44,816 nt of DNA, taken from NCBI GenBank assembly GCA_015999985.1, contig JAECRA010000034.1:1-44816 (forward strand), in the 5' to 3' direction. Positions 32,936 to 41,428 of the stretch are shown piece after piece. Each line of letters starts with the position of its first letter. The stretch's first letter is position 1. The translations under genes were made by a program, and so were the position numbers. Under the pieces are notes generated by a model that made no database searches, was not told the DNA's origin, and was given only the letters and a program-made list of their open reading frames with translations. The DNA comes from Comamonadaceae bacterium. GTDB lineage: Bacteria > Pseudomonadota > Gammaproteobacteria > Burkholderiales > Burkholderiaceae_C.

Positions 32936-34728
32936 ACGTAGCTGAGCACCTGCAAGTGCGCCCAGGATGTCCCTTTCTCCAGAGCAAGGTGGTAGAGCTC
33001 AAGCTCGGCACGATATGCCGGATCATCGGTGTGGCGCGGGTAATCAGATGGTGTCGGGGCACCACCTTTGACCAGCGCATCCTTTTCTACGTCTGTCAGC
33101 AGTCGATAGCACTCCACGACACTGCCGCAGTCCACGGCGTAGGCTTGTCCCTGGCGCTGGTCGATTTGCTCCAAGGTCTTGAGTGTGGACATCAGTTTGG
33201 CCTTCTCCACCCTCTCAGGCGACGCGCGAAGGTCCAGGGTTCCAATATCGCCGTGAAATATCACATAGGCACTGGGGCCCATGTCGTGGACCTTGGCCTT
33301 GTCAGCGGCGGCTGACTGGCCATATTCAGGATTACCACTGAGCAGCGAGAGTACCCAATCCTTGAAGCCATTGCGCCCCTCCAGCGGGCGGTGCATCATG
33401 TTGTAAGCCTCCCCGTTGTCGTCAAAGGTCATGATGGCGGTACGCGCCCGCGCTTCTTCAAGATTGCGACCGTTCAGGTGGCCCATGATGACCTCGGTAG
33501 GCATATTGCTGCCCACCCCGCCGTCTATAAATGTTCGCTCTCCGAGCCCGTCACCTGGGTCAAGGGTGACCGACTTGAACACGATGGGAAAGCTCATGGA
33601 AATGCGTCCGGCGACCGCGATAGGCATGTTGGGAGTGGTCTCCGCGTTGAAATAGGTCATGCAGTTGTTCGTGTCATCCCAACCTGTCAGCACCAAATCC
33701 TTGAATTTCTCTGGGTCCAGTTGGCGCACGAGAGCCAGATCATTGAAGGTGATCATCTGGTCTGTGCGATTGGCATGGAAATCTTGCTTTCGCAAGACGG
33801 CCAGGCGCGCCACCACGTCGTCACCGCCCGAGTCACGCAGCATCACCAGCTTTTGTTGAAATTGAGCGGTATTCCAGTTCTTATTCAAATAGCTTGACAC
33901 GGTGCCGGCTGAAACTTCGTCCAGCAATTCGAGCGTTCTGCCCCCGTGAAAGCCCACCCGCCAACTCACGTCAATGCCCGGATAGCGCAAATCAAATTTG
34001 GTGGGTTCATTCCTCAGCTTGGTCATGTCCAGCCCATCTGCCATGTCTGAAAATGCAGTGATTTCCTGACCGCTGGCTATGCTCACCGCTGTGAGCGCTC
34101 CGACCGACGTACCCACGATCTTCTTGAGGCCGGACAGCAAGCCGGCTTTTTCCATCTCGACCAGTGCCGGAGCGTTGCCCACGCCCTTGGCACCGCCGCC
34201 ACGCAGCACCAGGTTTTCAATCCGTGGTGCAGGCCTGATCAGTTGCAGCGACTGATCGGCGCGGACCACGATCTGTGGTCGCTCGTCGTAGGCAGGTTGA
34301 TCGACCAGCCGAGCCCGCAGCGACTGCGATTGCAACTCCATCAACGCATCTTGAGCTTGCTCGTTGGCACGGGCGATCGCTTTGAACAAGGCATCTCGTT
34401 CAATCTTGCCGTCGCCACGCGCCACAGCGCCGTCCATGGTCTCGTTGAACGCGCTTTCAAGAACCCGCTGCATCAAGTCTTGGGCGCGGCCCTTCAGGTT
34501 GTCGCGCTGCGACGAAGGCACGGTTTGACCCAACGCGTCAGCCCGCTCGTGGACATAACCCTTAAAAACCTCTCGTACGTTGATAAGCTGGGCTACCCCC
34601 ACCAGAGGGGTGCTGAACAGACCTTTCAGCTTGGCCCATAGGCCCAGAGAAGCCCCCGCATCCGTGGCGACTTGCCACTGGAGGCTATTGACGCCGATCC
34701 GTGTAGCGGTGCTGGAGAGTTCCGTCAT
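32932..34728 (-). CDS. patatin-like phospholipase, candidate type III effector (ExoU-like)
   Basis: A 598-residue protein with a central patatin domain. Oxyanion motif RGGGAKG at 176-182, nucleophile elbow GTSVG with Ser208, and the catalytic DGG with Asp402 are all present, so it is predicted to be an active phospholipase A. Spacing from Ser to Asp (194 residues) is close to that in Pseudomonas ExoU (S142 to D344). About 165 N-terminal residues precede the domain with no signal peptide, and about 190 follow it, matching secreted effectors with a targeting N-terminus and membrane-locating tail. It lies downstream of two chaperone-like genes. AGGAC precedes the ATG. ExoU-type host cofactor dependence cannot be seen. 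Confidence 0.85.
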   Translation of the reverse strand: MTELSSTATRIGVNSLQWQVATDAGASLGLWAKLKGLFSTPLVGVAQLINVREVFKGYVHERADALGQTVPSSQRDNLKGRAQDLMQRVLESAFNETMDGAVARGDGKIERDALFKAIARANEQAQDALMELQSQSLRARLVDQPAYDERPQIVVRADQSLQLIRPAPRIENLVLRGGGAKGVGNAPALVEMEKAGLLSGLKKIVGTSVGALTAVSIASGQEITAFSDMADGLDMTKLRNEPTKFDLRYPGIDVSWRVGFHGGRTLELLDEVSAGTVSSYLNKNWNTAQFQQKLVMLRDSGGDDVVARLAVLRKQDFHANRTDQMITFNDLALVRQLDPEKFKDLVLTGWDDTNNCMTYFNAETTPNMPIAVAGRISMSFPIVFKSVTLDPGDGLGERTFIDGGVGSNMPTEVIMGHLNGRNLEEARARTAIMTFDDNGEAYNMMHRPLEGRNGFKDWVLSLLSGNPEYGQSAAADKAKVHDMGPSAYVIFHGDIGTLDLRASPERVEKAKLMSTLKTLEQIDQRQGQAYAVDCGSVVECYRLLTDVEKDALVKGGAPTPSDYPRHTDDPAYRAELELYHLALEKGTSWAHLQVLSYV

Positions 34729-34799
34729 AGTACGTCCTGTTCAGGTGGTTTCAAGAAGGTGATGGGCGCGAATGGCGTCGGATAGCCAGCGGACAGAGG

Positions 34800-35267
34800 T
34801 CAGTGCAAGAGCGGCCCGCGCGCGTAGGCAGGGCCCATTTCGGAGTCTGGTTCCTCTTCATAGGTGTTGAGCAGGGTGCGAATCCGCCGGCCCTGCTCGA
34901 CCAGCTGGGTCAGCCAATTCAGAAAGAAGTTGCCTTGCAGGCCTTCCAACACCTGGCTGCCATGCAGCAATATGAGTCCCCTGGTGTCCATGCCAATGCG
35001 CACGGCCTGGTCTGCCAGAGCAGCCTGGTTCAACATGAGCAGAGACTTGACGATGTTGCGGCGGACAACACCTCTATGAGGTGCGGCGTCGTAACACCAG
35101 ACATCGATGGCAACTTCCAGGTCGTTCGGATGGAGTGACACGGTCACGGGAAGCCCCCCCTCGAACACCAAGTCGAAAGAGCGTGGCGTGGAGAGCACGA
35201 GGGGACCTCCCAAACCGTCCATCAAACGCTGAAATCCTGGGTGTTCGGCCAAAGTCGCGGGTTTCAT
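34800..35267 (-). CDS. CesT-like type III secretion chaperone candidate
   Basis: A 155-residue small acidic-to-neutral protein. DLVFEGGLPVTVSLHPNDLEVAIDVWCYD suggests alternating beta strands; IVKSLLMLNQAALADQAVRIGMDTRGLILLHGSQVLEGLQGNFFLNWLTQLVEQGRRIRTLL matches the CesT/Tir chaperone pattern of an LL-x-LN helix, a GxD turn and a C-terminal helix. Such proteins dimerise and hold the N-terminus of one effector unfolded for secretion. AGGAGG 7 nt before ATG 35267; that ATG overlaps the upstream stop (ATGA). The patatin gene follows 71 nt downstream. Identity is by fold-level resemblance, not a clear family hit. Confidence 0.6.
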   Translation of the reverse strand: MKPATLAEHPGFQRLMDGLGGPLVLSTPRSFDLVFEGGLPVTVSLHPNDLEVAIDVWCYDAAPHRGVVRRNIVKSLLMLNQAALADQAVRIGMDTRGLILLHGSQVLEGLQGNFFLNWLTQLVEQGRRIRTLLNTYEEEPDSEMGPAYARGPLLH

Positions 35268-35800
35268 GCGTAGCCTCCTGCCATCAACCGTCCCTGCGAA
35301 CCCATCGAGGTTGCGGGCATGGACGCTGCCGATGAGAGTGCGAGCAACCGGCTTAGAACGCGCTCCAGACTGGCTTGCACTCGAGCGGCGTCTTCTGGCT
35401 CACCAAGAGTGAGAGAGATGCAGTACCAGCCGTTTTCGTCCACGCCACCCAGCAGCTTTTCAGTCCAGCGCGTTTCGACGCCCAGGCCCAGAAGAATGGC
35501 CTCCACGGCATCGGATTCGTCCGCGGTGCCAGGCAGGGGCCGTTGGGCCATGACGGCAATCAAACCAGGCTTTCGGGATGACCGCAGCAAGCGCAGTTCG
35601 CGCTGACCATCAAGTGGAATATGCAGCCAATGATTGGGCTCCAGCGGGTAGGTGCTCTCTGAAAGAGCTGCGGCGATGTCGGAAAGGCAGTTCATCTCAC
35701 ACTCGATTGAAAATTCCCTCAGCACACCCAAGGAGGCACTACAGGCTTGCTCTGCGAGCGAGCTTTCCCGGGTGAATGCGTGAGTCATGGGAAGCATCAT
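35264..35800 (-). CDS. second CesT-like chaperone candidate
   Basis: A 178-residue protein first in the patatin islet. CLSDIAAALSESTYPLEPNHWLHIPLDGQRELRLLRSSRKPGLIAVMAQRPLP and AILLGLGVETRWTEKLLGGVDENGWYCISLTLG, then a long helix DAARVQASLERVLSRLLALSS, give an alpha-beta-alpha pattern like secretion chaperones, but resemblance is weaker than for the downstream protein. Its stop overlaps the next start, so the two are co-translated. Start uncertain: ATG 35800 chosen, TTG 35809 and ATG 35797 possible. Confidence 0.5.
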   Translation of the reverse strand: MMLPMTHAFTRESSLAEQACSASLGVLREFSIECEMNCLSDIAAALSESTYPLEPNHWLHIPLDGQRELRLLRSSRKPGLIAVMAQRPLPGTADESDAVEAILLGLGVETRWTEKLLGGVDENGWYCISLTLGEPEDAARVQASLERVLSRLLALSSAASMPATSMGSQGRLMAGGYA

Positions 35801-35809
35801 TTCAGTCAA

Positions 35810-36019
35810 TCCGATTTTCGAAAAGGAGGTTTTTCACGTATCGATGGAAATCTAAAGTATCTATATACTGCTCTGCCTTAGAATAAAAATAATGCTTAAC
35901 GTCTAAATAAAAGGATGAACCCTGTTATTCCAGATGGAGGTCTTTAGGTGCTTTCGGGGTGCTCTTTACTTGATGCGCCTGCGCCCACAGGAATATTCCC
36001 GGGCCCAAGGTGCGAGACA
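35810..36019. other. AT-rich divergent intergenic region at islet boundary
   Basis: No gene supported. 35850-35925 is conspicuously AT-rich against the GC-rich surroundings (for example CTATATACTG and GAATAAAAATAATGC) and should hold promoters for the minus-strand patatin operon and the plus-strand RNB gene. I found no convincing PIP box, hrp box or ExsA site by eye. AAGGAGGT at 35823-35830 faces only a three-codon frame. Confidence 0.5.
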
Positions 36020-38101
36020 ATGCAGTCCATGTTTGTATTGTTTGATGAAGCCGGGAAATTCCTGGCAGGAAAAGTACTGTCCGAGACGGAAGCATCGGCG
36101 CAGGTGGAGTTGGATTCGGGCAAACGCCTGAAGGTCAAGTCCGCCAATCAGTTGCTGCGTTTCGAGAAACCCGCGCCCGCCGCCTTGATGGCTGAGGCCT
36201 CCCTATTGGCGGCCGAGGTCGAATTGCCATTGGCCTGGGAGTTCGCTCCCGAAGAGGAGTTTGGGTTCGCCCAGCTGGCAAGCGAATACTTTGGCGATGC
36301 GCCCAGCCTGGTCCAACAGGCCGGCATGCTCATGGCACTGCAGGAAGCGCCGCATTACTTCCGCCGCGCGGGGAAGGGCCGTTTTCGCAGAGCAGCGGCC
36401 GAAATCGTGGCGCAAGCGCTGGCAGCCATAGAAAAGAAAAAACAGATCGCTGCACAGATAGAAGCATGGGCAGCCGAACTGGGTGAAGGTCGCTGCCCGG
36501 AACCCATTCGCGAACAGCTCTACAAGATTCTGTTCAAACCCGACAAGAATGCGCCCGAATACAAAGCGGTCGTGGAGGCCAGCCGTGCCACACGGGCGGC
36601 TCCACTGGCTTTGCTTCAAAAGGCAGGTGCGATCGAGTCGGCCTATCAGTTCCACTGGCAGCGCTTTCTTTTCGATAACTTCCCCAAGGGCACGGGTTTC
36701 CCCCCCCTGGAAGCGCCCATCATCGAAGAAGAATTGCCGCTGGCGACCGTCCAGGCTTATTCCATCGACGACTCGCAGACCACGGAGATCGACGACGCCT
36801 TGTCCCTGCAAGGATTGGGAACAGGCACGGTCATACTGGGCATCCATATCGCGGCGCCAGCACTCGCGCTTCAGCCCGGTGACGCCTTGGACCAGATCGG
36901 CCGAAACCGCCTGTCCACCGTCTACATGCCCGGCTACAAGATCACCATGCTGCCGGACGAAGTGGTGCAAACCTACACGCTGAGCGAAGGGCGCGCAGTT
37001 CCCGCCGTCTCGCTCTACGTCACTCTGGACGAAGCCACTTTCGAAATCAAAGGCAGCGAGACCCGCCTGGAGCGCGTACCTATCGCCGCCAACTTGCGTC
37101 ATGACCAGCTGGACCACCTGATCACGCAAGAATGGTTGACGCAAACCGATGCTCCGAACGACCCCGAGAGTCTGGCGCTGCCTATCCAGCGGGAAGCTCT
37201 GGCATTTCTGTTTGCCCTGGCCAAAAACCTCAAAGCCAGACGCGAACAAGTGCGTGGCAAACCGGAGACCTTCAACCGACCTGACTACAACTTCAGGCTG
37301 ATCGGCAACGATGGCAACATCCCGACCGGACAGGAAAAGGTGCAGATCACCACGCGGCAACGCGGCGCTCCGCTGGACCTGATGGTCGCAGAGCTCATGA
37401 TTCTGGCCAACAGCACCTGGGGCCAGTGGTTGGCCAGCCTTGGAGTGCCAGCCATCTACCGCAGCCAGGCAAGTCTGGCGCCTGGGGTCAAAGTTCGAAT
37501 GGGTGCCAAGGCTCTGCCGCACGCCGGGATCGGTGTGCCCAGCTATGCCTGGAGCACCTCACCCCTGCGCCGCTATGTGGACCTTGCCAACCAATGGCAG
37601 ATCATTGCCGCCGCGCGCCACGGGCAGACCGCCGCTCTGGCAGCTCCGTTCAAACCCAAGGATGCGCAGCTATTTGCGATCATCAGCGCTTTCGATGCCG
37701 CCTATAGCGCCTACAACGCCCATCAGTCCAGCATGGAGCGTTTCTGGACCCTGCATTACCTTCGACAGCAAGGCGTTACAGAGCTGACTGCCAGCCTGTT
37801 GCGAGAGCAAGCTGGCGGCGCCTGGCTGGCGCGAGCCGATGAGCTTCCGCTCGTGTTCACAGTCATGGGTGCCCAGGGACTGCCGCGTGGCACCCAGGTG
37901 AAGGTGAAACTGGGTGCAATAGATGACATCGCTCTCGATGTCGGCGGCACGGTCCTTGAAGTGCTGAGCAACAGCAGCACTGAGGCCAGCGGTGCCGGTA
38001 GCGAGCCTGAAGACGAAGACGATGATGCCGCAGCCGGCCCGATCGCGATCGCGGTTGATGTGAGCGAATCCGAAACAGCCAACGACCATCCAAGCCCGTG
38101 A
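36020..38101 (+). CDS. RNB-domain exoribonuclease (RNase II/R family)
   Basis: A 693-residue 3'-5' exoribonuclease. After an N-terminal cold-shock-like/helical region comes the RNB domain beginning AYSIDDSQTTEIDDALSLQG: the acidic cluster aligns with RNase II D201, D207, D209 and D210, with Glu in place of D207, as in a subset of RNB proteins. Later motifs: HIAAPALALQPGDALD, TVYMPGYKITMLP and the YAWSTSPLRRYVDLANQWQI signature. The C-terminus ends in an acidic tail. Degrades RNA in the cytosol. ATG 36020 has AAGGTGC at a suitable distance; the frame opens at 35948. Overlaps the following gene by GTGA. Confidence 0.93.
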   Translation: MQSMFVLFDEAGKFLAGKVLSETEASAQVELDSGKRLKVKSANQLLRFEKPAPAALMAEASLLAAEVELPLAWEFAPEEEFGFAQLASEYFGDAPSLVQQAGMLMALQEAPHYFRRAGKGRFRRAAAEIVAQALAAIEKKKQIAAQIEAWAAELGEGRCPEPIREQLYKILFKPDKNAPEYKAVVEASRATRAAPLALLQKAGAIESAYQFHWQRFLFDNFPKGTGFPPLEAPIIEEELPLATVQAYSIDDSQTTEIDDALSLQGLGTGTVILGIHIAAPALALQPGDALDQIGRNRLSTVYMPGYKITMLPDEVVQTYTLSEGRAVPAVSLYVTLDEATFEIKGSETRLERVPIAANLRHDQLDHLITQEWLTQTDAPNDPESLALPIQREALAFLFALAKNLKARREQVRGKPETFNRPDYNFRLIGNDGNIPTGQEKVQITTRQRGAPLDLMVAELMILANSTWGQWLASLGVPAIYRSQASLAPGVKVRMGAKALPHAGIGVPSYAWSTSPLRRYVDLANQWQIIAAARHGQTAALAAPFKPKDAQLFAIISAFDAAYSAYNAHQSSMERFWTLHYLRQQGVTELTASLLREQAGGAWLARADELPLVFTVMGAQGLPRGTQVKVKLGAIDDIALDVGGTVLEVLSNSSTEASGAGSEPEDEDDDAAAGPIAIAVDVSESETANDHPSP

Positions 38102-38982
38102 TTGGACGCTTCCTCAAGTCACTCTCCGTCCTTCAGTGGGCTTTGGGACTTTCGTTCATAGTGCATGCTGCACTGTTGACCGTGCGGTTTGTCGACCCGG
38201 AAGGATTCAAACGGGCGTTCGAAGAGTCTCCACTTGAGGTGATACTGGTCAATTCCAAGTCTGAGGCCAAGCCTGAGAAAGCTCAGGCGCTTGCGCAAGC
38301 GAGCCTGGCGGGCGGCGGGGAATCAGCCGACAAGCGGATCGCCAGCACACCTTTGCCCCCCAGTGTCGTGGACGTTCAGGGCAACAGCGCCGTCGATCAG
38401 AACCAGCGCCAGATCGACTCCATGCTGCAGCAGCAAGAACAGTTGATGGCGCAAATACGCGACCAAATGGCAGCGCTGCCTCCTCCGGATCCGGATCGGA
38501 ACAAGTCCGCCCCCGATGCCGAGGCCCAGGAGGAAAAAAGGCGTCAACTCGCCAAACTTCTTGCGGCGATTGAACGGCGCGTAGAGGAAGAAAATTCCCG
38601 CCCCAAGAAGCGTTACCTGAGCCCAGCCACGTTGGGAACAACCTACGCGCTGTACTACGACGAACTACGGCGCAAGATCGAGACCCGCGGTACTCGTAAT
38701 TTTCCGGAAGTCGCGGGCAGAAAACTATACGGCCAGTTGATGATGGCCCTGCTGATCAACCATGACGGGCGAATCCTTGATGCGCGGGTGGTACAGGGTT
38801 CGGGCAACCGAGCCCTGGACCGGTTGGCCGAAGCCATTGCGCAGGCATCCGCGCCCTTTGGAGCGTTCAGCCCGGCCATGCGCAAGGAAACCGATCAGAT
38901 CGATATCACTGCACGCTTTAACTTCACCCACGAAATGACGCTGGAGACGGCGTTGCTGGATGAAGCGCCCGCATCAAAATAG
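38098..38982 (+). CDS. TonB-like energy-transducer family protein
   Basis: A 294-residue protein with an N-terminal membrane anchor (WALGLSFIVHAALLTVRFV), a charged/Gln-rich helical linker (QRQIDSMLQQQEQLMAQIRDQM, proline-rich PPPDPDR) and a C-terminal domain with YGQLMMALLINHDGRILDARVVQGSGNRALDRLAEAI, the TonB C-terminal fold. Presumably couples the proton motive force to an outer-membrane process, though no ExbBD is nearby. GTG start overlaps the RNB stop. The shikimate dehydrogenase gene (aroE) often following it in relatives is absent. Confidence 0.85.
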   Translation: MIGRFLKSLSVLQWALGLSFIVHAALLTVRFVDPEGFKRAFEESPLEVILVNSKSEAKPEKAQALAQASLAGGGESADKRIASTPLPPSVVDVQGNSAVDQNQRQIDSMLQQQEQLMAQIRDQMAALPPPDPDRNKSAPDAEAQEEKRRQLAKLLAAIERRVEEENSRPKKRYLSPATLGTTYALYYDELRRKIETRGTRNFPEVAGRKLYGQLMMALLINHDGRILDARVVQGSGNRALDRLAEAIAQASAPFGAFSPAMRKETDQIDITARFNFTHEMTLETALLDEAPASK

Positions 38983-39024
38983 CAACGGCTTCCTTGTCTC
39001 CAACGAGCATTTTGGTTTCTGAAC

Positions 39025-39750
39025 ATGCGCAAAGCTTTTCATTGGTTGCTGCTTGTAGCCCTGTCCTTGCTGGTGCTGCAGTTGTTCTTCATTGGCCGTA
39101 TCGTGCTGATGACCGTGATCGACCCTCAATCGACCAGTTTTCAGCGCTCGCAAGCCTGGCGCCTGGCGAGCAGTGGAACGCTACGTTGGAATCAGCAGTG
39201 GCGTGACTATGAAGAGATCTCCAACAACCTCAAACGCGCCGTGATCGCATCGGAAGACGATGATTTCATCAACCACGACGGTGTGGAATGGGAAGCCATC
39301 GAACAAGCGTGGGCCCGCAACGCCAAAGCGGAGGAAGCAGCAGCCAAGCGTGCCGAGAAGAATCTTCCAGCGCGGCAAGTCAAGGTTCGCGGCGGATCCA
39401 CCATTACCCAACAACTGGCCAAAAACCTTTTGCTGTCAGGCGAGCGTACGCTTGCCCGAAAAGGCCAGGAATTGGTGGTGACCTACGCCCTTGAAAAAAT
39501 CCTCAGCAAGGAGCGGATTCTGGAGATTTATCTGAACAATATTGAATGGGGTGAGGGTGTCTTTGGTGCCGAAGCCGCTGCACGCCACTATTTCAGGAAG
39601 AGCGCCTCGCAACTGAGCGCTTACGAGGCGGCCCGGCTCGCGGTCATGCTGCCGCGTCCACGCTATTTCGAGAAGGTGCCTCGATCTGCCTATTTGAATC
39701 ATCGTGCGCAGGTGATCGTAAGGCGCATGCGCAGCTCCGAATTGCCATGA
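39025..39750 (+). CDS. mtgA: monofunctional biosynthetic peptidoglycan transglycosylase
   Basis: A 241-residue GT51 glycosyltransferase, the length of Escherichia coli MtgA (242). One N-terminal membrane helix, then the catalytic motifs AVIASEDDDFINHDG (catalytic Glu), RGGSTITQQLAKNLLLSGERT and KERILEIYLNNIEWGEGVFG. It polymerises lipid II glycan chains in the periplasm. Its ATG follows the TonB-like gene by 42 nt; the next gene overlaps its stop. Confidence 0.97.
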   Translation: MRKAFHWLLLVALSLLVLQLFFIGRIVLMTVIDPQSTSFQRSQAWRLASSGTLRWNQQWRDYEEISNNLKRAVIASEDDDFINHDGVEWEAIEQAWARNAKAEEAAAKRAEKNLPARQVKVRGGSTITQQLAKNLLLSGERTLARKGQELVVTYALEKILSKERILEIYLNNIEWGEGVFGAEAAARHYFRKSASQLSAYEAARLAVMLPRPRYFEKVPRSAYLNHRAQVIVRRMRSSELP

Positions 39751-40382
39751 GCACGTTCTCAGGAAATCAATTGGCCGCCAAGGCCATGGGCTATCTCTTG
39801 CTTGGCTTTGTGCGGCTTCTGACAGGCGCACAGGCCCGCTGGCACGGTGCTCCGCCAAAGGCCGAGCAACGCATTTATTTTGCCAATCACCAAAGTCATG
39901 CCGATCTGGTGATGATCTGGGCCGCCCTGCCCGAAGAGTTACGAGGCATTACGCGCCCTATCGCGGCCAAGGACTACTGGACCAAAAGCAACTTCCGGCG
40001 CTGGATCACGACGTCAGTCTTCAACGCTGTCTACGTAGAACGCGAACGCAAGGGAGACGAAGACCCCCTGCAACCACTGATAGATGCGCTGACAAGCGGC
40101 GATTCACTCATCATCTTCCCGGAAGGCACGCGTGGCAACGCGCCAGAACCGCAAGCGTTCAAAGCGGGTCTGTACAACCTCGCTCAAAAGTTTCCTGACG
40201 TGGTGCTCGTGCCTGCCTGGATCAACAACGTGCAGCGCGTCATGCCCAAAGGGGAAGTGGTCCCTGTGCCCGTGCTGTGCTCGGTCACTTTCGGCGCGCC
40301 GATCCGCCTTGAGCCCGGAGAAGAACGCCGCGCATTCCTCGACCGGGCAAGACAGGCGGTCATCGCCCTGAGAGACGTATAA
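39747..40382 (+). CDS. 1-acylglycerol-3-phosphate acyltransferase-family protein
   Basis: A 211-residue PlsC-type acyltransferase: catalytic HX4D in NHQSHADLVMIW and substrate motif FPEGTRGNAPEPQAFKAGLYNLA. Transfers an acyl chain to a lysophospholipid or glycerol phosphate at the inner membrane. ATGA overlap with mtgA and 2 nt before the CDP-diglyceride synthase gene, forming a lipid-synthesis operon. Confidence 0.9.
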   Translation: MSTFSGNQLAAKAMGYLLLGFVRLLTGAQARWHGAPPKAEQRIYFANHQSHADLVMIWAALPEELRGITRPIAAKDYWTKSNFRRWITTSVFNAVYVERERKGDEDPLQPLIDALTSGDSLIIFPEGTRGNAPEPQAFKAGLYNLAQKFPDVVLVPAWINNVQRVMPKGEVVPVPVLCSVTFGAPIRLEPGEERRAFLDRARQAVIALRDV

Positions 40383-40384
40383 GC

Positions 40385-41389
40385 ATGACTGAGTTCCTTG
40401 GCCGCCTGACACCTGATCAGCAGGTGACTGCACTGTTCCTGTTTGTCTTCGGCATATTGATCCTGGCCACAGCCGCCTTGCTGGCCTTGTCGTTGCGCGA
40501 ACGCGGCAGCGAAGAACCGGGGGAAGGGAAACCCGGGTTCGGCCATGCCGCAGACCTCCAGCACGGTCGGACGCTGCTGCGCCATTCCTGGTTCATGGCG
40601 CTCATATTCTGGTGCGCCTGGGCCACCGGCAACACGGCGGCAACAGTGCTCTTCGCGCTGGTCTCTTTTCTTGCCTTGCGGGAGTTCATTACCCTCTCGC
40701 CCACCCGAAGAGGCGACCACCGCAGTCTGGTGCTGGCTTTTTTTGTCGTGCTACCTGTCCAGTACTGGCTGGTCGGCTCAAGCCACTTCAATCTCTTTAC
40801 GGTATTCATTCCCGTCTACGTGTTCCTGGCCATACCGGTTGTCAGCGCGTTGGCGGATGACCCCCAAGGCTTTCTTGAGCGAACGGCCAAGGTTCAATGG
40901 GGAATCATGGTCTGCGTTTTTGGACTCTCCCACGTCCCTGCTCTGCTGCTGCTGAATTTTCCTGGTTGGAGTGGTCGCAATGCCTTCCTGGTCTTCTTTC
41001 TCGCCATCGTGGTGCAGAGCTGCATGCTCGCCCAACATCTGGCCAACCGGTACTGGCCGGGACGTGCGCATGCGCCCAATGTGAGTTCCAGCTTTTCCTG
41101 GCGCAACTGGTTCATAGGTATAGGGGCAGGCGCTTTGGTCGGTGTCATGCTGACTGGCGTCACCCCCTTCGATTTAGCCCAGGCCGCGGTCATGTCCGTC
41201 ATCGCTGGCGTGGCAGGCTCACTCGGGCATCTGGTAATGAAAGCACTTAAACGCGACCGCGGTGTCACCAATTGGGGCGGCCACACGCCCTCAGTCACGG
41301 GAGCCAGTGGCTTGCTCGATCGCGTGGATGCTTTGTGCTTCGCTGCACCGGTATTTTTTCATTCTGTTCGTTGGTACTTTGGGATTTAA
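40385..41389 (+). CDS. phosphatidate cytidylyltransferase (CdsA-like)
   Basis: A 334-residue polytopic enzyme that makes CDP-diacylglycerol from phosphatidate and CTP. Eight or so hydrophobic segments, and the C-terminal signature SVTGASGLLDRVDALCFAAPVFFH close to the S-x-LD-R-D-x-P-F core of the family. Paired with the upstream acyltransferase, the arrangement resembles a secondary phospholipid-synthesis pair distinct from the essential cdsA near uppS (inference). Confidence 0.9.
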   Translation: MTEFLGRLTPDQQVTALFLFVFGILILATAALLALSLRERGSEEPGEGKPGFGHAADLQHGRTLLRHSWFMALIFWCAWATGNTAATVLFALVSFLALREFITLSPTRRGDHRSLVLAFFVVLPVQYWLVGSSHFNLFTVFIPVYVFLAIPVVSALADDPQGFLERTAKVQWGIMVCVFGLSHVPALLLLNFPGWSGRNAFLVFFLAIVVQSCMLAQHLANRYWPGRAHAPNVSSSFSWRNWFIGIGAGALVGVMLTGVTPFDLAQAAVMSVIAGVAGSLGHLVMKALKRDRGVTNWGGHTPSVTGASGLLDRVDALCFAAPVFFHSVRWYFGI

Positions 41390-41408
41390 ATTCCCTGAAT
41401 CGGCGGCT

Positions 41409-41417
41409 TGCTATAAA
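41409..41417 (+). promoter_or_regulatory. extended -10 promoter candidate of ruvC
   Basis: TGCTATAAA (TG at 41409-41410, TATAAA at 41412-41417). A start about 7 nt downstream leaves a leader of roughly 5 nt before the ruvC ATG at 41429, too short for a standard ribosome binding site; none is visible. Confidence 0.5.
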
Positions 41418-41428
41418 CTCAGTAGCAA

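Noticed and set aside
32932-34728. CBASS effector CapV interpretation for the patatin protein
   Set aside because: No cyclic-nucleotide synthase or other defence gene nearby; chaperone-like neighbours fit secretion better.
35823-35846. Strong Shine-Dalgarno AAGGAGGT on the plus strand
   Set aside because: Followed by ATG and a stop after three codons; no gene to translate.
35810-36019. PIP box, hrp box or ExsA site for the patatin operon
   Set aside because: Searched by eye; TTCG-like pieces do not have the required spacing, no convincing match.
36203-37522. 439-residue open frame antisense to the RNB gene
   Set aside because: No domain or start signal; a high-GC shadow of the strongly supported RNB coding strand.
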